Below, piece after piece: positions 57,285-64,000 of a stretch of 64,000 nucleotides of DNA. Under the pieces are notes generated by a model that was not told the origin of the DNA, did not search any database, and saw only the letters and a program-made list of their open reading frames with translations. Each line of letters opens with the position of its first letter. The stretch's first letter is position 1. Source of the stretch: Candidatus Thiodiazotropha sp. (ex Codakia rugifera) (GTDB taxonomy: Bacteria > Pseudomonadota > Gammaproteobacteria > Chromatiales > Chromatiaceae); the NCBI GenBank assembly GCA_025656675.1, contig JAHXHN010000001.1, positions 959,501 through 1,023,500 of the forward strand. Direction: 5' to 3'. Both the position numbers and the translations under genes were made by a program.

Positions 57285-58199
57285 CTAATAGGGATCCGGT
57301 ATCACTTTGCGTTTTTTAAACCTTCTGTGGATCCACAGATATTGTGCTGGTGCATAGGCAATGGCTTTTTCGATCAGGCCGTTGATACGTGTGGCATCTT
57401 GATGGGTGTCCTCGGTGGGGAAATCCGCCAAAGGGGGATGTATGATCAGTCGGTACCCACTATTATCCATCTTCCTAATGCCACTGAACAGGATCACCTG
57501 TGCGCGACTGATCTTAGCCAGGCGGGAGGTGGCTGTGTTGGTTCCGGCAGGTTCACCAAAAAAAGGCGCCAGGGTGCTGTTGGGTCCTTTGAAACTTTGA
57601 TCAGGGGCATACCATACGGGTAGACCCTGCTTCAGGGTACGAACCACTTGACGGATGTCATTCCGTGGTATTGCGGCTTCAAAACGTTGTCGACGGTTGC
57701 GATTGAAGGCCCATTCGATGACCGGGTTCTCATGGGGTCGATACATCACTGCGATGGGCTGAAACAGACTCAGCAGTCGACCGGTGATCTCCAGGTCGGT
57801 AAAATGGGCGCTAAGCAGAATGATCCCGTTTCCCTTTTCCAGGCTTTGGTGCAGATGTTCCAGTCCTTCGATCTCAACCAGGGATTTCAGTTTTGCATCC
57901 TTGGCCCACCAGGCAAAGCCTATCATCAGAATGCCAATACCTAGCGAGGTAAAATGTTCTTGCAGTAGCTTGTCGCGTTCTGCATCGCTCTTCTTGGGAA
58001 AACAGATATTTAAGTTGACTGCGGCGATATGCCTGCGCTTAGGTGACAATCGGTAGATAAGTCTACCGATAAGTTGACCTGCAGAGCGTGCCAGACGATA
58101 GGGTATCAACTGACTAAACAGCCATAGCATGCCCAAACCTAGCCAGGTGGGCCAGTAGAAGGGAGAATAAAGGGAGTATTTTCGCTTTTTTGCCATCAA
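57285..58199 (-). CDS. Lipid A biosynthesis acyltransferase (LpxL/HtrB family)
   Basis: A 304-residue inner-membrane acyltransferase that adds a secondary acyl chain to Kdo-lipid A. It has one N-terminal membrane segment (WLGLGMLWLFSQLIPYRLA), the catalytic HFTDLE (H-x4-E) motif, and YRPHENPVIEWAFNRNRRQR and WYAPDQSFKGPNSTLAPFFG. Whether it is LpxL or LpxM in specificity cannot be read. It is divergent from hldE and convergent with the chemoreceptor. Confidence 0.93.
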   Translation of the reverse strand: MMAKKRKYSLYSPFYWPTWLGLGMLWLFSQLIPYRLARSAGQLIGRLIYRLSPKRRHIAAVNLNICFPKKSDAERDKLLQEHFTSLGIGILMIGFAWWAKDAKLKSLVEIEGLEHLHQSLEKGNGIILLSAHFTDLEITGRLLSLFQPIAVMYRPHENPVIEWAFNRNRRQRFEAAIPRNDIRQVVRTLKQGLPVWYAPDQSFKGPNSTLAPFFGEPAGTNTATSRLAKISRAQVILFSGIRKMDNSGYRLIIHPPLADFPTEDTHQDATRINGLIEKAIAYAPAQYLWIHRRFKKRKVIPDPY

Positions 58200-58293
58200 T
58201 GGGTGTGAGTTTACTTTTAGGTACGATTCAGCTTGTTACTGTCATAGAGCATCCCTAAACTAGGGGCGTCGTAATAATCATGTTAACTGTTTG

Positions 58294-59718
58294 ATGCAAT
58301 TTCATCTTCCCAACTTTAGTCAGGCACGGGTTCTGGTGGTGGGCGATCTGATGCTGGATCGCTACTGGCAGGGTGTCGCTGCCAAGATTTCACCCGAAGC
58401 ACCGGTGCCGGTTGTACATGTGCATGATACCGAAGAACGTCCGGGTGGTGGTGCCAATGTAGCCCTCAATATGACTAGGCTCGGAGTGCAGGTAGCTCTG
58501 TGCGGCCTGGTGGGAGAGGATGAAGCAGGGGATTCTCTGATTCGTCAGCTGCAAAAGGCCGGGGTGGATTGCCATCTTCAGGTGGATGGGTCTGTACCCA
58601 CGATTACCAAACTGCGTGTGATCAGCCAGCATCAGCAACTGATTCGGCTCGATTTTGAGCGGCAGATGTGGCAAGTCGAATTGTCTGAGCTGGAACAGCG
58701 TTATCGACAACAACTTCCGGGATCAGACCTGATGATCCTGTCAGACTATGCCAAGGGTACCTTGCAACAGCCGCAACGCCTCATTGAAGCAGCCAAACAG
58801 CAGGGTGTGCCTGTGTTGGTGGACCCCAAAGGGAGCGATTTTGCCAAATACCAAGGTGCCACCCTACTGACCCCCAATATGAAAGAGTTCGAAGCGGTGG
58901 TGGGAAGCTGCGAGACTGACCAGGCACTGAATGAGAGGGGCGTGGCGCTGCAACGCGATCTGAAACTGAATGCACTGCTGATTACGCTCAGTGAACGGGG
59001 CATGCTGCTGATTCAGGAGGGTGCAGCGCCACTGCATCTACCGACGCGGGCACGCGAGGTATTTGATGTGACGGGTGCTGGGGATACGGTGATTGGCGTA
59101 CTGGGTGCCGGTATGGCCGCTGGTATGCCGATCCAGGAGGCGGCGGGACTTGCGAATGTCGCCGCCGGTCTGATGGTGGCGAAATTGGGGGCAGGCAGCG
59201 TTACCCTGGGTGAGCTGAAGGGGGCACTACGTCGCCAGGGTGATTTCAACACCATTCTGAATCGTGAGGAGTTGTGTGATGCGGCCGACGAGGCGCGCTA
59301 CCAGGGCGAGCGTATCGTGATGACAAATGGCTGTTTCGATATCCTCCATGAAGGTCATGTGCGATACCTCCAACAGGCCAAACAGCTGGGTGACCGGCTG
59401 GTGGTGGCAGTCAATGATGACGATTCGGTAAGGCGCCTGAAAGGTGATGGAAGACCGATCAACGGGGTTGAACAGCGAATGGCGGTGCTGGCAGGGCTCG
59501 CTTCTGTGGATTGGGTCGTACCCTTCAGCGAGGATACGCCAGAGTCACTGATCTGCGCGATCAAACCCGACCTGCTGGTCAAAGGGGGTGACTACCGACC
59601 AGAAGAGATCGCCGGTTACGACTGTGTGGTGAACAATGGCGGCGAGGTGAGGGTGCTTGATTTCCTTCCCGGCGTTTCGACAACCCGTATCGTGGAGGCG
59701 ATGCGCGATGCCGACTGA
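58294..59718 (+). CDS. hldE: Bifunctional heptose-7-phosphate kinase / heptose-1-phosphate adenylyltransferase
   Basis: A 474-residue enzyme for ADP-heptose, the donor of the core heptosyltransferase. The N-terminal ribokinase-like domain has VVGDLMLDRYWQG and the kinase site DVTGAGDTVIGVLGA; the C-terminal cytidylyltransferase-type domain has MTNGCFDILHEGHVRYLQQA. ATG 58294 is preferred to TTG 58291. It overlaps msbA by 11 bases. Confidence 0.96.
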   Translation: MQFHLPNFSQARVLVVGDLMLDRYWQGVAAKISPEAPVPVVHVHDTEERPGGGANVALNMTRLGVQVALCGLVGEDEAGDSLIRQLQKAGVDCHLQVDGSVPTITKLRVISQHQQLIRLDFERQMWQVELSELEQRYRQQLPGSDLMILSDYAKGTLQQPQRLIEAAKQQGVPVLVDPKGSDFAKYQGATLLTPNMKEFEAVVGSCETDQALNERGVALQRDLKLNALLITLSERGMLLIQEGAAPLHLPTRAREVFDVTGAGDTVIGVLGAGMAAGMPIQEAAGLANVAAGLMVAKLGAGSVTLGELKGALRRQGDFNTILNREELCDAADEARYQGERIVMTNGCFDILHEGHVRYLQQAKQLGDRLVVAVNDDDSVRRLKGDGRPINGVEQRMAVLAGLASVDWVVPFSEDTPESLICAIKPDLLVKGGDYRPEEIAGYDCVVNNGGEVRVLDFLPGVSTTRIVEAMRDAD

Positions 59719-61492
59719 GAATGGATCCTCTTCCGGTACTGGAATGACAGGCCGGGAACTCTATTTTCGACTTTTGCGGCGAGTGCGGCCCTACTGGCGT
59801 CAGTTCGGTGGTGCCTTATCGGCTATGGTGATACTGGCGATGACTGAGCCGGCCATTCCCATGTTGATGAAGCCGATGTTGGATGGCAGCTTCGTTGACA
59901 AAGACCCGGATTATATCTTCTGGTCACCTATCCTGTTGATCCTGCTGTTTTCTATCCGTGGAATCATGACTTTCATTACCAATGTGGCCTTTGAGTGGGT
60001 CTCCGGTAAGGTGGTGCTGGACCTTCGAAAAATGATGATTGAACGCATCCTGACCATGGGCACGCCCTATTTTGACAGTCATGCAACCGGCACCTTGATT
60101 TCTAAGGTCACCTTCAATGTTAATCAGGTGACTATGGCGGCTACCAAGGTACTGACGACTTTGGTTAAAGACACCATTATTATCATCGGCCTGCTGGCCT
60201 ATATGTTCTATCTAAATTGGTTATTAACCCTGGCTGTATTTTTGGCATTGCCGATTATTGTGATCGCTGTGCGGCTGCTGGCGGTAAGACTGCGTCGTGT
60301 TAATCGTGCCCTGCAGCAGACCATGGGAGTAATGACCCAGGTGCTTGAGGAGTCAATTCGTGGGCATAAGGTGATTAAGATTTTTGAAGGCAAACCCTAT
60401 GAGCAGAATCGGTTTTTGGAGAGGGCCAACTGGGTGCGCCGATATAATATGAAAAGTAAGGTGGCCGGTTCTGCTCATATGCCACTGGTTGAGTTTGTTG
60501 GTGCTGCAATGATTGCAGCGTTGGTCTATGTCAGTACCCATCAGACTGCCGCCGGTGAGCTGACCGTAGGCGGCTTTGTCTCGCTGATGGTGGCCATTGG
60601 GTTGCTGTTCTCGCCCTTGAAGCGGTTGACGGGTATCAATCAACCCCTGCAAAAAGGGCTGGCAGCGGCTGAGACTGTTTTTGGCTTGTTGGATGAACAG
60701 CCTGAAGCGGATAGCGGTAGCGGGTCAATCGAGCAGGTAAAAGGCAGAGTGACCTTTGAGCATGTTTCATTTCGCTATCCCGGCATGGATAAGGATGCCC
60801 TCAAGCCGATCAGCTTCGAGATGGCACCGGGATCCACCGTGGCACTGGTCGGGCATTCCGGAGGTGGTAAAACCACCATCGCCAATCTGATACCCCGTTT
60901 CTATACACCGACAGGGGGGCGCATTCTTGTCGATGGCATCGATATTCAGGAACTGAGCCTGCTTAGTCTACGCAGGCAGTTGTCCTATGTCGGGCAGGAG
61001 TCGGTACTGTTCGACGATAGCGTGGCAGCCAATATTGCTTATGGTGCCATCGGGGATGTCAGCCAGGAGCGGATCGTTGAGGCTGCAAGGAGTGCACATG
61101 CACTGGCATTCATCAAACAGTTGCCTCAGGGATTCGATACCGTGATCGGGGAGGATGGGGTGCGCCTCTCTGGTGGACAACGTCAGCGCCTGGCTATTGC
61201 CAGGGCGTTGATCAAGGATGCCCCCATCCTACTCCTCGATGAAGCCACCTCGGCACTGGATACCGAGTCAGAACGTCATGTTCAGGCCGCCTTGCAGGCC
61301 TTGACCCAGGAAAGAACAACATTGGTTATCGCCCACCGCCTCTCTACAATCCAGCATGCTGACCGGATTCTGGTGATACATGATGGAGAGCTGGTTGAAG
61401 AGGGTGGGCATCAGGAATTGATTGATCGAAAGGGAGCCTATTATCAGTTATGTCGTCACCAATTCAACGATCAGTTAGAAGCGACTGAATAG
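59708..61492 (+). CDS. msbA: MsbA lipid A export ABC transporter
   Basis: A 594-residue half-transporter that flips core-lipid A to the outer leaflet of the inner membrane. Six membrane helices are followed by an ATPase with Walker A GHSGGGKTT, signature RLSGGQRQRLAIARAL and Walker B ILLLDEATSALDTES. ATG 59708 (MPTENGSSSGTG) lies within hldE; an upstream frame to 59657 is not preferred. Tight spacing with hldE and waaA suggests one operon for inner-core assembly and flipping. Confidence 0.93.
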   Translation: MPTENGSSSGTGMTGRELYFRLLRRVRPYWRQFGGALSAMVILAMTEPAIPMLMKPMLDGSFVDKDPDYIFWSPILLILLFSIRGIMTFITNVAFEWVSGKVVLDLRKMMIERILTMGTPYFDSHATGTLISKVTFNVNQVTMAATKVLTTLVKDTIIIIGLLAYMFYLNWLLTLAVFLALPIIVIAVRLLAVRLRRVNRALQQTMGVMTQVLEESIRGHKVIKIFEGKPYEQNRFLERANWVRRYNMKSKVAGSAHMPLVEFVGAAMIAALVYVSTHQTAAGELTVGGFVSLMVAIGLLFSPLKRLTGINQPLQKGLAAAETVFGLLDEQPEADSGSGSIEQVKGRVTFEHVSFRYPGMDKDALKPISFEMAPGSTVALVGHSGGGKTTIANLIPRFYTPTGGRILVDGIDIQELSLLSLRRQLSYVGQESVLFDDSVAANIAYGAIGDVSQERIVEAARSAHALAFIKQLPQGFDTVIGEDGVRLSGGQRQRLAIARALIKDAPILLLDEATSALDTESERHVQAALQALTQERTTLVIAHRLSTIQHADRILVIHDGELVEEGGHQELIDRKGAYYQLCRHQFNDQLEATE

Positions 61493-61512
61493 ACGCCCCA
61501 GGCCGGTCTCCC

Positions 61513-62778
61513 ATGCGCTATCTCTATACCCTCCTCTTCACCTTGCTGGTTCCCGTCTATCTGTTGCGTCTCTATTGGCGTGGTTTCAGGGCGCCTGCCT
61601 ATCGTGAGCGCTGGCTGGAACGATTCGGAATATTTGAGCAGCCGCTCGACCAGAACGGCATCTGGGTACATGCTGTCTCAGTCGGCGAAGTGCAGGCTAT
61701 TGCCCAGTTGGTAGGACGCCTGCTGGACCGCTACCCCGGTATGCCCCTGTTGATTACCACCACAACGCCTACGGGTGCGGAACGGGTTCAGGCACTGTTC
61801 GGAAACGATGTCGAACATCATTATGCGCCGATAGATCTCCCATGGGTCGTCAGGCGGTACCTGGTTGCCTTTCAGCCACGTCTGTTGATTCTGGTAGAAA
61901 CAGAGATCTGGCCCAATCTCATCCATCACGCTAAGTTGGAGGGGGTTCCGACACTGCTGGCCAATGCCCGACTCTCAGTGCGTTCTGCACGGGGTTATCA
62001 CCGGCTTGCGGGATTGACCCGTGAGGCACTGCGTAACCTTACTCTGATAGCGCCTCATGCCGAAGCGGATGCAGAGCGATTTCACACCCTGGGTGCAAGG
62101 CCTGAGAAGATTGAAGTGACAGGCAGTATCAAGTTCGATGTCCACCTGCCTGGCAGTCTGCGGGAACGGGCTGATGTGATGCGTCGTGAGTGGGGTGGGC
62201 AACGTCCGGTATGGCTTGCGGCGAGTACCCATGAAGGTGAAGATGAGATCATACTGCAGGCACATGTAATGATTCGTGAAACAATACCTGATGCCCTACT
62301 GGTATTGGTTCCACGTCATCCTGAGCGTTTTGAACGTGTTGCGCAGTTGATTGAGGAGGCGGGCTTCAGTTTGGTGAAACGTAGTCAGCAACAACCCTGT
62401 GGAAAGGAGGCAGGTGTCTTTCTCGGCGACACTATGGGTGAGTTGACCCTTTTCATGGGGGCATCAGATGTTGCTTTTATCGGTGGAAGTCTGGTGCCGC
62501 ATGGTGGTCACAATATCCTGGAGGCGACTGCTCAGGGTGTGGCTGTTGTATTTGGTCCCCATATGTTCAATTTCAGTGAGATCAGTGAGCTGTTTCTGCA
62601 ACATAAGGCAGCGGTTCAGGTGGATTCTGTAGAGGTTTTGGCAGGACAGGTTACCCGTTGGTTAAGCGATGCCAGTGAGCGCAGTCGGATAGGTGAAGCG
62701 GGCAGGGAGCTTGTGGAGCAAAACCGTGGGGCATTGGATCGTTTGACCCGGTTGGTGGGGAGACTGCTTGATAGCTGA
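61513..62778 (+). CDS. waaA: Kdo transferase
   Basis: A 421-residue membrane-associated GT30 enzyme that puts Kdo on lipid IVA. An N-terminal hydrophobic segment (LYTLLFTLLVPVYLLRLY) is followed by WVHAVSVGEVQA, LVETEIWPNLIHHAKLEGVP, LLANARLSVRSARGY and VAFIGGSLVPHGGHNILEAT. Length equals that of E. coli WaaA (425). It ends the hldE-msbA-waaA operon. Confidence 0.95.
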   Translation: MRYLYTLLFTLLVPVYLLRLYWRGFRAPAYRERWLERFGIFEQPLDQNGIWVHAVSVGEVQAIAQLVGRLLDRYPGMPLLITTTTPTGAERVQALFGNDVEHHYAPIDLPWVVRRYLVAFQPRLLILVETEIWPNLIHHAKLEGVPTLLANARLSVRSARGYHRLAGLTREALRNLTLIAPHAEADAERFHTLGARPEKIEVTGSIKFDVHLPGSLRERADVMRREWGGQRPVWLAASTHEGEDEIILQAHVMIRETIPDALLVLVPRHPERFERVAQLIEEAGFSLVKRSQQQPCGKEAGVFLGDTMGELTLFMGASDVAFIGGSLVPHGGHNILEATAQGVAVVFGPHMFNFSEISELFLQHKAAVQVDSVEVLAGQVTRWLSDASERSRIGEAGRELVEQNRGALDRLTRLVGRLLDS

Positions 62779-63046
62779 AGATTCTTTAAATTTTGGCTTG
62801 CCCGCTATGTTTTCCGGCTTATCGCGGGGCAGGGTTCTGATGTTGGAGGGGTAATGCTTGAGCCGGAATATCGAGTGGTTACTGAAATTCTATCTTATAG
62901 TCATCACCATTTTTAACAGCCCGGATCTCTCAAGTCAGTTGAAAGTAGAGGCTTCAACATTTATTCCCCCACTTTCACAATACAATGATGGTGTGCAGCG
63001 ACATGCATAGAATATGCATCATTTTTGGTATCTGCTGAAGCACGAT

Positions 63047-63400
63047 CTAGTGCTGCTCGCCTTTGGGATGAAGCATTGCATGCTCGACAACCTTTTGTAC
63101 TGCCGCTTCAGGTATTTCGTCTTTCATGCGAAAATTGATACAACCTTTTCCCGTTTTAATTCCTGGATGAGTCCTTCGGAACTCTTCCAGGTGTTGCGCA
63201 CTGCATGTATACAGCGATACATAATTTTTCTGATTCGCGATTGCAACCCAGCCTTCTCCATACCTGTAGGTTGGCATTTTATACTGCATATCGACAGTGG
63301 CTTTCGGAAAACACTTCAATATGAGTGAGTGAAGTTTGTTGACTTTCTTCCGCCGCGCTTCAGGGATTCTGTCTAAGTAGTCTTGAATTAACGTATCCAT
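63047..63400 (-). CDS. DUF1801 (YdhG-type) protein
   Basis: A 117-residue soluble protein. The pattern DQYKMPTYRYG-like (VDMQYKMPTYRYGEGWVAIA), NQKNYVSLYTCSAQHLEEF and TGKGCINFRMKDEIPEAAVQ fits the DUF1801 family, whose role is unknown (a relative takes part in stress or iron-related effects in Gram-positives). The gene is alone, with an upstream hypothetical frame. Confidence 0.8.
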   Translation of the reverse strand: MDTLIQDYLDRIPEARRKKVNKLHSLILKCFPKATVDMQYKMPTYRYGEGWVAIANQKNYVSLYTCSAQHLEEFRRTHPGIKTGKGCINFRMKDEIPEAAVQKVVEHAMLHPKGEQH

Positions 63401-63427
63401 ATCATACCTGTTTGATGTTTCGGTTAG

Positions 63428-63661
63428 TTAATCGTCCATCAGAGTGATGCTAGGCACTGTTAACACTAATCCAGCTAGATCAGGTCCGGTGATAATCCTA
63501 GTCAGTACGGATTCATCGCGCCATACTGGCTCACTGTTAAATGTTCTAGACTCCGGTATTCGTTCACTATCGCCAGGAGTAAGTAAATTCGGTAGGGCAT
63601 AACCCCAACCCTGCATCTCAAAATGGAGAGTAGTGGGTTTATGCCGGATCGATGAGATCAC
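63428..63661 (-). CDS. Hypothetical small frame upstream of the DUF1801 gene
   Basis: A 77-codon frame (MISSIRHKPTTLHFEMQGWG...) ending 27 bases before the DUF1801 start on the same strand. I recognise no family. The residue mix is protein-like, but no strong ribosome-binding site was seen, so it may be spurious. Confidence 0.25.
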   Translation of the reverse strand: MISSIRHKPTTLHFEMQGWGYALPNLLTPGDSERIPESRTFNSEPVWRDESVLTRIITGPDLAGLVLTVPSITLMDD

Positions 63662-63896
63662 CGGTATCTACAGATCAACTGCTCAGGTGGCATCCTGTAT
63701 ATAACTGAGCCTCGAAAAAAGTGCGGCGAACTAGTCCTGTACTACCCATTCTTTCAAGAATGTTAGTGTTGTTCTTCATTCAAGATTGTCCACAAAACAT
63801 TCTAACGAGGCTATATGTATTGTAGAGTCTGTGCCTCATTTACGGCCACTTTCAAGCAGAGCCGTTTTTCAGCGCTGGAGTAAGGTGGAGAAGCCA

Positions 63897-64000
63897 ATGG
63901 TGTGTGTTACCGATATCCGCAAGATCAATGCTGATCGGGTTGGACTTTTGATCGATTGCTGTATACAGGCCTACAACGCCTTTATTGGTATCAATGCATC
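63897..64000 (+). CDS. Start of an unidentified gene, cut by the window end
   Basis: ATG 63897 opens 34 codons (MVCVTDIRKINADRVGLLID...) without a stop to the window edge; AAGGTGGAG lies 5-13 bases before it. The frame is also open upstream through a GTG near 63831, so the start is not certain. The DRVGLLIDCCIQAYNAF pattern resembles the beginning of some class 3 lipase-like proteins, but this is too little to name it. Confidence 0.45.
   Translation, partial: MVCVTDIRKINADRVGLLIDCCIQAYNAFIGINA

Noticed and set aside
57273-57299. CCGGATC...GATCCGG hairpin between the HBM chemoreceptor and the acyltransferase gene
   Set aside because: It spans the acyltransferase stop codon and has no T-run, so a terminator call is not supported.

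Overview
The window reads as chromosomal DNA of a free-living or symbiotic gammaproteobacterium outside the enterics, most like the Chromatiales / sulfur-oxidiser side of the class. The reasons are the gene orders (lptCAB-rpoN-hpf-ptsN-hprK-rapZ-PTS; aroQ-accB-accC-prmA-DUF3426-dusB-fis-purH-purD; cutA-dsbD near fxsA and groESL; glnE-ilvE near lipopolysaccharide core genes), an HPr kinase beside an incomplete PTS, a perfect CIRCE operator at groESL, and a nonahaem c-type cytochrome. This placement is inferred from gene content and order; no rRNA gene is present. I see no tRNA, rRNA, CRISPR array or transposase gene.

Layout. 1-8.3 kb (+): end of lptC, lptA, lptB (LPS export), rpoN, hpf, then a purely regulatory PTS (EIIA-Ntr, HPr kinase, RapZ, a mannose-type EIIA, HPr, EI) with no sugar permease. 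8.4-25.7 kb (-): a nine-haem cytochrome lipoprotein, glycogen phosphorylase, then a long housekeeping series for purine synthesis, tRNA dihydrouridine synthesis, Fis, ribosomal protein methylation, biotin-dependent acetyl-CoA carboxylase subunits, dehydroquinase, and a DsbD with a doubled N-terminal domain together with CutA. 25.8-35.1 kb: a CsgG-like lipoprotein, FxsA, PPK2, an FKBP-type isomerase, groESL under CIRCE, a chemoreceptor with a zinc-binding CZB tail, and a membrane-anchored glutamate-synthase-like FMN protein. 35.6-39.6 kb (+): glnE, ilvE and a small zinc-finger protein.

39.6-45 kb is an accessory island, AT-richer and gene-poor. It holds a TIR-domain membrane protein, a 564-residue lipoprotein whose central part resembles the MACPF pore-forming fold, a membrane-anchored TPR protein, an 80-residue protein of unknown function, and possible gene remnants. 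This is the best candidate in the window for an undescribed system, perhaps defence or toxin related; the functional link is inference only.

45-62.8 kb is a surface glycan / LPS region: three clearly paralogous GT4 glycosyltransferases, a sulfotransferase, an O-antigen ligase-type polymerase/ligase, a further GT4, a GT9 heptosyltransferase, two more GT4s, then an HBM-type chemoreceptor, a lipid A acyltransferase, hldE, msbA and waaA. Together they would make heptose precursor, Kdo-lipid A, the core and possibly a sulfated outer glycan, flip the product with MsbA and export it with the Lpt proteins encoded at the window start. The last 1.2 kb holds a DUF1801 protein and the beginning of an unidentified gene cut by the window end.
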